Shown here in pieces: positions 8,901 through 16,736 of a DNA stretch of 27,107 nt. Made by a program: the position numbers and the translations under genes. The stretch comes from a virus. The stretch covers positions 1 through 27,107 of the IMG/VR virus record IMGVR_UViG_3300049810_000833; one strand, 5' to 3'. Every line of letters begins with the position of its first letter. Position 1 is the first letter of the stretch. The notes beneath the pieces are model-generated. The model saw only the letters and a list, made by a program, of their open reading frames with translations, ran no database searches and was not told where the DNA came from.

Positions 8901-11057
8901 ATCTAAAACATCTCGTAAAGAAATGGTTTTTCCTGTAGCGGATACATGATCAGGTATATCTTCATAATTATCGTCTTTATAAGAACTAACAGAAAAGAAT
9001 GCGCCAGCAGTATCCTGATCATAATGTTTATAAGTAGTTTGAACTTCGGTATTGTTAACACTATCAAATGGTACAGTATACCCAGATTTCTGAAGCATTA
9101 CGATACGGTCATAAAAATTATCACGTTGACCACCATCCATTTCAAATTGATGAGTGATATCTTCCGCTATAGACCAATCGACTGGATTTGTTTGAACAGT
9201 TCTCCATTTAACCGATATTAATTCTATACCATCAACATTTTCGGTAAATATAGGTCTTGCTTGATCGTCCGGGCCATCTATTATGTCGTATTGTTCAACG
9301 GTAACTATAGTTTTCTTTCTCGCGGCCGCGTTACTGATATCAACATAATATGCAATGGTATATATTTTTTCCGGATCTAATCCTGTGTATTTTCCCGTAT
9401 TATCTGGAAGTAAAGCGATACCATCATCATCTGTAACAAAAGGTCCGTCAGCTTCAGTAATTACCCATCCAATAGTTTCTACACCAGAAAGACTAATTTC
9501 CCCAGAACTGTTTGGGTTTCCTCTAAAATAACGTTGAAGAGTATAGTTAGCAGTAAAGTTAGACGCTTGAGGGTCTTTCTTTGGAGTATTTTGCGGCAGA
9601 GGAAATAATAAACTATTATTTGAAGATTCATGAATAACACTGTCTACCAATTGTATAACAGCGGCACTACCAGATGGTAAGTTATCTACCATATCAACAA
9701 CACTAGAGAAACTTTCTACACCCACTTTTACCAGAGGTGAACCCGAAAATATACTATCCATACGAATGTTGAAGATGTATAAACGATACCCTGTTGGGTC
9801 ACGTTGAATACCACGAACATTACAGAAACCAATGTCGTTCCCAGAAGAGTTTCTCAGACGAAAAGTCCCAAAAACATCCAGTCTACCAAATCCTTCCGAA
9901 TTGTCGAGAGGGTCTGTTTCATCATGTTTAATATATACATAATTACCATAAGTGGCTGGAACAGGTTCATTAGACTTGGCGACATCACCTCTAGATTTAG
10001 ACACGGTAATATCGGTGGTACCAATATCTAATCTATAACCATCTACATATGCAATACCGTCAGTGACAGCCAAATTTAGATTACTTGAATCTTTTTCTTC
10101 AAAGATTGCTTTGAAGTCTTCAACTACGTAGTTACCAGACTCTTCTTTTGTACGTTGAGCGAGTAGGTCATTAATTCGATTATATGAATCGAAGGTAGTT
10201 ACCTCACGCGTAATAATACCATTAACAACACGTGCAACAAATACGAAGTTTTCTTCTTGTAGTACTTGGTCACGAGTGGTAGGAATTAGTTTTATTTGAT
10301 AACGATGTGCGCCTGGAGCGCTTACATTAGGAACCTGACCTTGATTATCATATAATTGATTGTCCTGATCTTCTGTTATAATGTTTTGTTCGATAAGAAA
10401 TCCAATATCTGCGGTGGGAAGAGAATCATACTTAGATATAAATGAACTTCCTCCCTCCATATAAACAAAGTGACCTTGAACAAAAAAATCTCCAGACGAA
10501 AAGTGTGCTTTAGTTCCTCTACCAGCTGCAGGGACTCCATCGTTTGTTGCAACAACAATATTTGAGGTTACAGATCCATCAAGTGGGACTAGAGTATCTG
10601 AGGCAGAAATTCTAGGAGCAAGACTATTATTGTTTATTGATGAGGTGTCCATATATTGAACATAAAGAGTTTTTGGATCTCCGGATGACGTAGATTCAAC
10701 CACTTCCAAGACCTTTACTTCGATACCTTTTACGGAATTATTGGCATCACTGATATCAACTGTTCCGTTAGTTAGTGTCTTTCCAACCAAGTTTGTGGGA
10801 AGTATACTAACAGAATCCAGACGAATATATTCTAGTTTATTATTTACGGTAGCTCCGCCTGGATTTACTAGAGCACCCTCTTTGAATATGTTACGACCAA
10901 ATCTCGCAATTTCTTCTTGAATTATTGTTTGTGATTCGATTAGTTCTCGAGCTTGAAGTGCTTTACCCGAATTAAACAACACACGATGATAACCGTCTTC
11001 AGCATTATAAAAATCTCGGTATGTTTCTTTGAACGTCTTATCTGTAAAATCTGCCAT
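5952..11057 (-). CDS. Giant T4-like virion structural protein (DUF4815-like)
   Basis: 1701 aa, the largest complete gene in the window. The N-terminus, including ALQARELIESQTIIQEEI at residues 33-50 and FGRNIFKEGALVNPGG after it, matches the DUF4815 family that I know from marine T4-like phages. The remainder is beta-rich with recurring Asp/Gly/Ser turns and no transmembrane segment. Near residues 1180-1210 PLAQTFFVDQIENPNGMFIT marks a second recognisable module, with 'GEEYAIVLLAES' further on, as in receptor-facing or wedge-attached phage proteins. It follows gp8 immediately and so occupies the place of T4 genes 9-11. A baseplate-periphery or fibre-attachment role is likely but inferred. Confidence 0.75.
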   Translation of the reverse strand: MADFTDKTFKETYRDFYNAEDGYHRVLFNSGKALQARELIESQTIIQEEIARFGRNIFKEGALVNPGGATVNNKLEYIRLDSVSILPTNLVGKTLTNGTVDISDANNSVKGIEVKVLEVVESTSSGDPKTLYVQYMDTSSINNNSLAPRISASDTLVPLDGSVTSNIVVATNDGVPAAGRGTKAHFSSGDFFVQGHFVYMEGGSSFISKYDSLPTADIGFLIEQNIITEDQDNQLYDNQGQVPNVSAPGAHRYQIKLIPTTRDQVLQEENFVFVARVVNGIITREVTTFDSYNRINDLLAQRTKEESGNYVVEDFKAIFEEKDSSNLNLAVTDGIAYVDGYRLDIGTTDITVSKSRGDVAKSNEPVPATYGNYVYIKHDETDPLDNSEGFGRLDVFGTFRLRNSSGNDIGFCNVRGIQRDPTGYRLYIFNIRMDSIFSGSPLVKVGVESFSSVVDMVDNLPSGSAAVIQLVDSVIHESSNNSLLFPLPQNTPKKDPQASNFTANYTLQRYFRGNPNSSGEISLSGVETIGWVITEADGPFVTDDDGIALLPDNTGKYTGLDPEKIYTIAYYVDISNAAARKKTIVTVEQYDIIDGPDDQARPIFTENVDGIELISVKWRTVQTNPVDWSIAEDITHQFEMDGGQRDNFYDRIVMLQKSGYTVPFDSVNNTEVQTTYKHYDQDTAGAFFSVSSYKDDNYEDIPDHVSATGKTISLRDVLDFRPSRTFNDSNNINEFTVTGELPQNASTITVNSISYFLPRIDVLVANATDSRGDIGFGELQVIQGESDISPREPEIPTGSMALYKFKLNPYTFNTSDLTSTYIPNKRFTMKDIGKLEQRIGDLFELTTLSLLESDTNSLTVLDSNGNARTKAGFIADNFSTFDFSDINSNEYRASIDPQGLLKPSFRENSVRLMYSTDNISAVEKHGDLVTLPYTDVSLVSQLLATSTLNVNPFAVITQTGHMEISPSSDEWVETKDLPPIMQTTIRRIEDFAVRPTLQGDGRNRNNLTNTGLFTTISRDVSFKETNRSIQDFIGEKVTDVEIIPFMRSRKINFTAKGLRPNTNMFAFFGNKEVSSWVRVESTYSRFSENPVEFGSEYANALEYPSDLGGKTPLVTDGNGELTGSFFLPNTSTISFRTGKQEFKLLDINENDENEATVSTRAIYTSTGSIETVQRTIQTTRIINPPRAARQDPLAQTFFVDQIENPNGMFITKARIFVSSKDSSVPLQIQIRPVENGIPTTRIVPGAVKFLDPSQITIATNSVSNPNDGTSPAETIEDVQAYPTEVEFDEPIFLTSGEEYAIVLLAESVEYNVYVAQTYEFVFGSDEDKVSRQPSLGSLFLSQNGFTWTPDQTKDLMFELDRAEFSASGDLILDNAPLPKVTLGSDPIETTQGSSLVKVYHEGHGFISGDIVRLSGVVNPIGGLSETLFNTTLSVVNPQWDGYSIDIDTDNSVSATSSSVGGGLSVVATQQVYYDEFVPQVQSLTPNKTRITSTLVNPTVSSFGGTRSTAQFNYNSSNTNIVFLNDYNKNLSPSVVASSENASGVETMKFTLSLTTEDSKVSPVIDLQRVSVLALENVIDNGDAAQHITTPVVIDEASLGLKVIFAANRPSGANFEVYVRSSADEDSLVATDEVTGDPVIDWVLVDIDKDLPTDDDPSTFRDYEFTHESDQFTVFQVKIVMQSNSSSKSPVIRDLRAIAMVV

Positions 11058-11065
11058 GATTAATC

Positions 11066-12421
11066 CTAAACGGTTAGTACTATCTTAATATCTTCTTGTT
11101 GTTCTGCATCTCTTCGTATCTTATGTCTATTTTCTATGTACATAATTTCTCCAGAGAATCTATTTATTCCATTTACTGAAGATAGAGATTCAACTACCCC
11201 AGAAACAGCACCTTGCGATACACCTTCACCAAGTTCAAAGGGTATAAATCCGGTCGATTGATTTTGATGATATCTAACTATCTTACCATCAGATTCATCT
11301 ACATGTGCGACAGCTCCGGTTTTGTTGCCTGTTATTTTTTTGCCAGTTTCAAAGGTGGAATTGTTCACAAGATTTATAGAAGGTAGAACTTTAGACGAAG
11401 TAGATGTAAAAGGATTTCCTTCTGGTGTTAATGGATTCTTGATTACACCCATCTGACGGAAAGAATTTTCTACAATAAAAGTTCCAAACTCAACACCATT
11501 TTCATCTGTTTGCAGAACTTCTCCATTGGGTTTTATATTTAATAAAACAGAATTTGTTTTTAAATCATCAATAGGGTTAAACCCTATGCCATTTTCCCCA
11601 GTTATGATCGCTCGAGCTTCAAAGTCTTGACCATCTCCATCAATTTTAAATGATGCATAAGAATATCCAGAACCATAATTCTGAATCTTTATATCTACGA
11701 TTTGACCGGAAGAATTAATAATAGCTATAGCTATTGCACCCGAACCATTTCCGATAACTTCAACCGTAGGTTCTGTTATATAGCCTGTACCAGAATTAAT
11801 AATTTTAGCACTGATAATTTGACCACCTTGAGAATTTGACTTAACATTAAACTGCAAGTCTTCTATCGAATCTCCCGTACTAAGACTAGATTCTGCCGGT
11901 TGAACTGGAATATGGTTAGACGATAAGAACTGATAAATTCTTTCGGGGGTAATACTATACAAAAATTTCCAAACATAATCGTCAGAAGTAGTGAAGGAAT
12001 CCGCATAGGGAACGTTTAACAAACCGTAATTTGGTTCTATAACAGAAGGCTTTGAAGTTCCGTCAGGGTTCTTACCATGTTCTAAACAAATGTATACTTC
12101 CTTAGCATCATTTAAAACATACCAAGGAGTAGTATTCTTTGGATCCACATGGTCATCCCAACCAGCATAAATTGTTCCGGAAGACCAATTAACTCTTGGA
12201 GCAACAAATGAACATCCTTCAACTTTTTTTATGGACTGTAGGTTATTTCTAAACTCTCTTTCTTCGAAAGGTGAGTCTATAGGATCTATTGGAGTATCAC
12301 TAACATTAAATATATCCGATTTACCAATACCAATATAATATTCATTAGTTGTTAATTCTATATCTTGAATTAGATCCGTAGACAACCCTTTACCCATTGT
12401 TTGTCTTACTATAGCTGACAT
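11066..12421 (-). CDS. gp8: Baseplate wedge subunit gp8
   Basis: 451 aa. The N-terminal third carries strong gp8 features: YYIGIGKS (28-35), EFRNNLQSIKKV (56-67), NWSSGTIYAGWDD (78-90) and DDYVWKFLY (147-155). In T4, gp8 is a dimeric wedge protein bound to gp7 and gp10 in the baseplate. This copy is longer than T4 gp8 (334 aa). The extra length includes two beta-type repeats around GTGYITEPTVEVIGNGSG (211-228) and YGSGYSYASFKIDGDG (249-264). It has its own exact late promoter just upstream, which restarts expression after the collagen/oxygenase/glycosyltransferase genes. Confidence 0.85.
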   Translation of the reverse strand: MSAIVRQTMGKGLSTDLIQDIELTTNEYYIGIGKSDIFNVSDTPIDPIDSPFEEREFRNNLQSIKKVEGCSFVAPRVNWSSGTIYAGWDDHVDPKNTTPWYVLNDAKEVYICLEHGKNPDGTSKPSVIEPNYGLLNVPYADSFTTSDDYVWKFLYSITPERIYQFLSSNHIPVQPAESSLSTGDSIEDLQFNVKSNSQGGQIISAKIINSGTGYITEPTVEVIGNGSGAIAIAIINSSGQIVDIKIQNYGSGYSYASFKIDGDGQDFEARAIITGENGIGFNPIDDLKTNSVLLNIKPNGEVLQTDENGVEFGTFIVENSFRQMGVIKNPLTPEGNPFTSTSSKVLPSINLVNNSTFETGKKITGNKTGAVAHVDESDGKIVRYHQNQSTGFIPFELGEGVSQGAVSGVVESLSSVNGINRFSGEIMYIENRHKIRRDAEQQEDIKIVLTV

Positions 12422-12457
12422 TTTTATACCCTATTCAATGTTAAAAACTTATGTAGT

Positions 12458-12465
12458 TATTTATA
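12458..12465 (-). promoter_or_regulatory. T4-type late promoter for gp8
   Basis: Exact TATAAATA on the minus strand, 37 bases upstream of the gp8 ATG and inside the 50-base gap after the glycosyltransferase gene. It marks the downstream border of the fibre-modification gene set. Confidence 0.85.
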
Positions 12466-12471
12466 AGAATT

Positions 12472-13350
12472 TTACAAGTCGTTTAAGAATTTGTTTATCC
12501 ATGTTTTTTTTTGATGGTGATTCATCAATAAATCTTTATAAATGACTGGGAGTTCATAAGGACTACTTCTCCACTGAGATACATGTCTAAGTGACTCATC
12601 CCTCAGTGGTTGTAAATAATCATTGTAACTGTGAACTTTCTGTGCACTTCCTTCGGTTGTTCTATCTATACAATACATATCACTAGACATTGATAAGAAA
12701 TAACAAAGATTACCCTTCTGGTGTTCACTCAATAATTTGTAAGTATAAGCATGGTCTTCTCCGTTACCAATATCCTCATTCATTTTTATTTGTGCAGACT
12801 TTCTACTCTGCAAAATAATAAAGTCAACTGATACTGGACGATCTTCTGTAAATAGGTGACTCTCTTGAGGACCCATTGTCTCGTTAGGTGCGCACATAGA
12901 TGTGCCCCACACACTGGCGTGATACTTATCGTTGACCCACCAATAATGTCCAGACTGCAATTCCCAGTCACATATACAGTCACACGGTACGACACCTAGC
13001 ACATCAAGATAGACATAATGATTAACATGATTCCATAACGACTGTAGATAAGATGGATATAAGAAATCGTCTCCATCAATCTGAGAAATATAATCACAGT
13101 CACTTTCTAGGAATACATCCAAACATGCATTCTTTCCCCTACCTGGCTTACCGTTACTCTCTGTGTTAACTACACGAAACGGTAGATTGAGAGCACATAC
13201 GTCTTCATAGTATCTCTCATGAATACTATTGACTACTATTACGACCTCCCATTCGATGGGGGTGATTCGTATAACGCCTTGAACAGACTTAACTAATCGT
13301 GATAACTTAGGGATGTCGTTGGATGTCAACAACGTTGTCATTAATTTCAT
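12472..13350 (-). CDS. GT-A fold glycosyltransferase (family 2-like)
   Basis: 292 aa. Starts MKLMTTLLTSNDIPKLSRLV, the usual opening strand and helix of family 2-type enzymes. WEVVIVVNS (34-42) is the second strand. ISQIDGDDFLYPSYL (88-102) holds the D92-G93-D94 metal and nucleotide-sugar binding motif. NGEDHAYTYKL (196-206) supplies the acidic E198-D199 expected near the acceptor. No transmembrane segment is visible, so it should act in the infected cell's cytoplasm. The ATG overlaps the stop of the oxygenase gene by one base, and the collagen-like fibre is the next gene upstream. A fibre protein is therefore the first candidate acceptor. Other possible acceptors are DNA bases or host glycans. 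Confidence 0.85.
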   Translation of the reverse strand: MKLMTTLLTSNDIPKLSRLVKSVQGVIRITPIEWEVVIVVNSIHERYYEDVCALNLPFRVVNTESNGKPGRGKNACLDVFLESDCDYISQIDGDDFLYPSYLQSLWNHVNHYVYLDVLGVVPCDCICDWELQSGHYWWVNDKYHASVWGTSMCAPNETMGPQESHLFTEDRPVSVDFIILQSRKSAQIKMNEDIGNGEDHAYTYKLLSEHQKGNLCYFLSMSSDMYCIDRTTEGSAQKVHSYNDYLQPLRDESLRHVSQWRSSPYELPVIYKDLLMNHHQKKTWINKFLNDL

Positions 13351-13904
13351 TATTCTGCCTCGAAAAAGAACGTCTGAAATAATCTACCATTATGTTTGTC
13401 GGTTCCGAAGCCAGGCACGACACTACGATGATAATACATTGCGTCATATATTACGAGTCTATTATAAACATTTTTAGCTTCACCCACAATATCCCAGTCC
13501 TCCTCAACCAACTGAAACTCATTGAAGTCAACTGGACAGTCCGGACTATGCTTCATAATACCAGTATGGCGATGTTTATAGATCGCAGTACCAGAATCTA
13601 GAGGTGCGTTAGGAGTTAGATATAACACCGCCGCATAGGACATCGCATCATGATGTATCCACGTTTTAGAATATTCGGTGGTGTATTGAAAAGAAGTGTT
13701 GTAGTTGTCTAATGGAAAATGGGTGATTGTATTTCCTATAATCTTCTCTAGAGAGGTTTTTATAGAATCGATGTACCCGCCGTTATTAGTACATGGGGAA
13801 GTTCTAAAGCCGGGGTAATTACCTGAGACATTAAACTCTTGACTTAAAGCATAACCCCGAACTGAGTCGGGGTCTGCATAAAAACTATCAACGATTGTAA
13901 ACAT
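13350..13904 (-). CDS. 2-oxoglutarate/Fe(II)-dependent oxygenase
   Basis: 184 aa, a single double-stranded beta-helix domain. The iron-binding triad is visible: H84-x-D86 in TWIHHDAMSYAAVLYLTP, and distal H159 in YDAMYYHRSV. R174 in NGRLFQTFF is the likely 2-oxoglutarate anchor. The family hydroxylates proteins, nucleic acids or small molecules using O2 and 2-oxoglutarate; it resembles the DUF6445-type oxygenases common in marine phages. It lies directly after the collagen-like fibre gene and shares a one-base overlap with the glycosyltransferase gene. Hydroxylation of the fibre as a prelude to glycosylation is a reasonable inference. The substrate cannot be read from sequence. Confidence 0.85.
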   Translation of the reverse strand: MFTIVDSFYADPDSVRGYALSQEFNVSGNYPGFRTSPCTNNGGYIDSIKTSLEKIIGNTITHFPLDNYNTSFQYTTEYSKTWIHHDAMSYAAVLYLTPNAPLDSGTAIYKHRHTGIMKHSPDCPVDFNEFQLVEEDWDIVGEAKNVYNRLVIYDAMYYHRSVVPGFGTDKHNGRLFQTFFFEAE

Positions 13905-13921
13905 TATGTACCTAAATTATA

Positions 13922-13930
13922 CCCCCCCCC
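13922..13930 (-). other. G9 homopolymer tract between collagen-like and oxygenase genes
   Basis: Nine consecutive C on the plus strand, so nine G in the coding strand. It is immediately followed by TATAAT and TTTAGGTACATA before the oxygenase ATG at 13904. It lies in the 45-base gap and is the longest G/C homopolymer I noticed in this AT-rich window. Such tracts mutate by slippage; an effect on oxygenase expression is possible but not shown. Confidence 0.8.
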
Positions 13931-13949
13931 ATTTCTGAGGGTTAATCAA

Positions 13950-16709
13950 TTATAACTGACCTAATTTAACCCGAAGGTTGTCATTAGTGTCATATATGGT
14001 TATGGTGGAAGATGAGAACTCAAGCCTCTCTCCACTTGTAGAAGTATTTAGGATACCACTAAGATCAATTATTCCGTTACCCGAAGTTCCTGAAGTATTA
14101 GTTCCGGATGTTATTTCGGTGAAACTTGATTCGGTTGTTGTATCGATCCTATCAATTGTTGCTCTCCAGATACGACCCGTATTTACATGCCACCATATAT
14201 CCCCTGTAAACACAGTATCGACTGTACGGAATTGTCTAATTGCTGAAGATGCGGTACTGTTAATATTTGATGGTAGTGACGTGGATGTGTTAAACAATAC
14301 TGCGTTACCAAATCCTCCCACAGGTCCTTGAGAACCAGTAGTACCAGCAACACCACTATTACCCTGAATACCTGTCACGCCTCGAGGGCCAGTAGCACCA
14401 GCATCACCTTGTGCGCCTTGGAACCCAACTGGTCCCTGAGAACCAACCTGACCTTGTGGTCCAGCATCACCTTGTGCGCCTTGGAACCCAACTGGTCCCT
14501 GAGAACCAACCTGACCTTGTGGTCCGGCATCACCTTGTGCGCCTTGGAAACCTACAGGACCTTGAGAACCAACTTGTCCCTGAGCTCCGGCATCACCTTG
14601 TGCGCCTTGGAATCCGACCGGACCTTGAGAACCAACATTACCTTGTGGTCCAGCATCACCTTGTGCGCCTTGGAATCCGACCGGACCTTGAGAACCAACT
14701 TGTCCCTGAGAACCAACTTGTCCCTGAGCGCCTTGAAAACCTACTGGTCCCTGAGAACCAACTTGTCCCTGAGCTCCGGCATCACCTTGTGCGCCTTGGA
14801 AACCTACAGGACCTTGAGAACCAACTTGACCTTGTGGTCCAACATTACCTTGCGAACCAATATTACCTTGCGCACCTTTATCTCCGTCTGCGCCCTGAGA
14901 ACCTACATTACCCTGTGCACCAACTTGACCTTGTGGTCCCTGATCTCCGTCGACACCTTGTGGTCCAGCATCACCTTGTGCACCTTGAAAACCTACTGGT
15001 CCCTGAGAACCAACCTGACCTTGTGCACCAGCATTACCTTGTGCACCTACATTACCTTGTGTTCCTTTATCACCATCTGCACCTTGTGGTCCAGCATCAC
15101 CTTGTGCGCCTTGGAACCCAACTGGTCCCTGAGAACCAACATTACCTTGCGAACCAACATTTCCCTGTACACCAATGTTACCTTGCGAACCTTGTTCACC
15201 TTGAGGACCTATATCTCCGTCTGCACCCTGTGGTCCAGCATCACCTTGTACACCTTGTGGACCAACAGGTCCTGGCGTAGTTCCTGCCGGACCCTGCGGG
15301 CCAGCATCGCCTGGCAAACCTTGTGGACCAACTGGTCCTGGCGTAGTTCCTGCTGGACCTTTTGGGCCTGCATCACCTTGTGGACCTGAAGCACCTTCAG
15401 CACCTTGTTGTCCTTGTTCACCTTGCGAACCTTGTTCACCTTGAGGACCCGCTTCTCCTACGCTTCCTTGTAGACCCTGTTCTCCTTGATTACCTTTCTC
15501 ACCTTGCGGTCCAATCTCACCTACATTACCTTGAAGTCCCTGTTCACCTTGGAAACCAACTTGACCTTGTGGTCCAATCTCACCTACATTACCTTGAATA
15601 CCTGTAACACCAGTAGCACCAGTAGCACCAGTAGCACCTTGTTCACCAACGTTACCTTGTTGTCCTTGCTCACCTTGAGCACCGACTTCACCCTGTGGTC
15701 CTACTTCACCAACGTTACCTTGTTGTCCTTGCTCACCTTGAACACCGACTTCACCCTGTGGTCCTACTTCACCAACGTTACCAGTAATGCCAGTGGCACC
15801 TTGTGAACCAGTTGCTCCAGTATCACCTTGTTCGCCTACATTACCTTGTAGTCCTTGTTCACCTTGAGAACCAACTTGACCTTGTGGGCCCACTGGTCCT
15901 ACGTTTCCTTGTAGTCCTTGTTCACCTTGAGAACCAACTTGACCTTGTGGGCCCACTGGTCCTACGTTTCCTTGTAGTCCTTGTTCACCTTGAGAACCGT
16001 CAGCACCTTGTGGTCCAATCTCACCTACATTACCTTGAAGACCTCGTTCACCTTGGGAACCCTGTTCTCCCTGTGGACCGATTTCACCAACGTTGCCTTG
16101 CAGACCTTGTTCACCTTGAGGTCCAGTAGCACCAGTAGCACCTTGTTCACCAACGTTGCCTTGCAGACCTTGTTCACCTTGAGGTCCAGTAGCACCAGTA
16201 GCACCTTGTTCACCAACGTTGCCTTGCAGACCTTGTTCACCCTGTGACCCTTGGGGACCAACTCCACCAATGTTACCTTGAGCACCCACTTCACCTTGAG
16301 CACCCACTTCACCTTGAGCCCCCACTTCACCTTGAGCCCCTGCTTCACCTTGTGAACCTTGTTCACCTTGAGGACCTTCCGGTCCTTGCATAGCAATCCT
16401 CGTCGGAGTTTCCCACTGTTCCGAAACAACATCACCAGAAGATGGAGTACCACTTACAGAACGTCTACATTGCCAAAGTATAGGAAAAGAACTACTGAGA
16501 TCTCCTTGATAAGTTGTCCATACAATTCCATCAACAGAACCGGAAGGGGAAGGATTTCCGTAAGTCCAACTATCACTAGGGAGTTGAGAAGAAAGAAAAT
16601 CTTCAGCGTCATCAATACTTGAGAATGTTTTAGTATAAATGTACTCAAAGCCAGAAGCATCATATAGATCTGTAAAGGTTATAGACTGTGAGGCTCTTAT
16701 GGTTGCCAT
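13950..16709 (-). CDS. Collagen-like fibre protein (Gly-X-Y repeats)
   Basis: 919 aa. The head (1-108) opens [20 protein letters not shown], shared with the 405-aa protein. Residues 109 to about 800 are an almost unbroken Gly-X-Y domain of about 230 triplets, with two four-residue interruptions (GTTP). Triplets are rich in GPQ, GEQ, GNV, GAQ and GSQ. Pro is mostly in X and rarely in Y, and a few Lys are in Y (GEKG, GPKG, GDKG). Bacterial and phage collagens of this kind form stable trimers without needing hydroxyproline. The last 118 residues form a globular cap ending [17 protein letters not shown], probably the trimerisation or tip domain. A strong GGAAG ribosome site precedes the ATG. The oxygenase and glycosyltransferase follow directly. 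Likely a long side fibre. Confidence 0.9.
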   Translation of the reverse strand: MATIRASQSITFTDLYDASGFEYIYTKTFSSIDDAEDFLSSQLPSDSWTYGNPSPSGSVDGIVWTTYQGDLSSSFPILWQCRRSVSGTPSSGDVVSEQWETPTRIAMQGPEGPQGEQGSQGEAGAQGEVGAQGEVGAQGEVGAQGNIGGVGPQGSQGEQGLQGNVGEQGATGATGPQGEQGLQGNVGEQGATGATGPQGEQGLQGNVGEIGPQGEQGSQGERGLQGNVGEIGPQGADGSQGEQGLQGNVGPVGPQGQVGSQGEQGLQGNVGPVGPQGQVGSQGEQGLQGNVGEQGDTGATGSQGATGITGNVGEVGPQGEVGVQGEQGQQGNVGEVGPQGEVGAQGEQGQQGNVGEQGATGATGATGVTGIQGNVGEIGPQGQVGFQGEQGLQGNVGEIGPQGEKGNQGEQGLQGSVGEAGPQGEQGSQGEQGQQGAEGASGPQGDAGPKGPAGTTPGPVGPQGLPGDAGPQGPAGTTPGPVGPQGVQGDAGPQGADGDIGPQGEQGSQGNIGVQGNVGSQGNVGSQGPVGFQGAQGDAGPQGADGDKGTQGNVGAQGNAGAQGQVGSQGPVGFQGAQGDAGPQGVDGDQGPQGQVGAQGNVGSQGADGDKGAQGNIGSQGNVGPQGQVGSQGPVGFQGAQGDAGAQGQVGSQGPVGFQGAQGQVGSQGQVGSQGPVGFQGAQGDAGPQGNVGSQGPVGFQGAQGDAGAQGQVGSQGPVGFQGAQGDAGPQGQVGSQGPVGFQGAQGDAGPQGQVGSQGPVGFQGAQGDAGATGPRGVTGIQGNSGVAGTTGSQGPVGGFGNAVLFNTSTSLPSNINSTASSAIRQFRTVDTVFTGDIWWHVNTGRIWRATIDRIDTTTESSFTEITSGTNTSGTSGNGIIDLSGILNTSTSGERLEFSSSTITIYDTNDNLRVKLGQL
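14398..15220 (-). repeat. 63-bp repeats in collagen gene, family B
   Basis: The plus-strand marker GCATCACCTTGTGC lies at 14401, 14464, 14527, 14590, 14653, 14779, 14968 and 15094, all separated by exact multiples of 63 bp (21 residues, seven triplets). Units start [12 protein letters not shown] and carry GPVGFQGAQ. The copies nearest the 3' end of the gene are almost identical at the DNA level, which points to recent expansion. Confidence 0.9.
15590..16260 (-). repeat. 63-bp repeats in collagen gene, family A
   Basis: A second 21-residue unit built on [10 protein letters not shown] or [13 protein letters not shown] markers repeat at 63 bp: CTTGTAGTCC at 15845, 15908 and 15971; CGTTGCCTTG at 16091, 16154 and 16217. 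It has the same period as family B but a different unit, so the fibre shaft is made of two differently patterned blocks. Confidence 0.88.
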
Positions 16710-16736
16710 TTTACTTCCTACTAATTAACTTACTTA

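Noticed and set aside
9318-9330. NotI-type GCGGCCGC site in the 1701-aa gene
   Set aside because: A single palindromic restriction site inside a coding frame, with no sign of a functional role.
13922-13949. Intrinsic terminator formed by the G-tract and ACCCTC
   Set aside because: Only a 4-base ACCC/GGGT pairing can be drawn and no U-run follows, so the hairpin is too weak to call.
13905-13949. Full sigma70 promoter for the oxygenase (TATAAT next to the G-tract)
   Set aside because: The nearest -35-like TTGATT is 22 bases from the TATAAT, which is too far. The late transcript from upstream suffices.
13978-16622. Several long plus-strand and second minus-frame open frames opposite or within the collagen gene
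   Set aside because: They mirror the Gly-X-Y DNA repeats, are low complexity (Leu/Thr/Val runs), lack ribosome sites and run against the late transcription of this block. They are shadows of the repeat.
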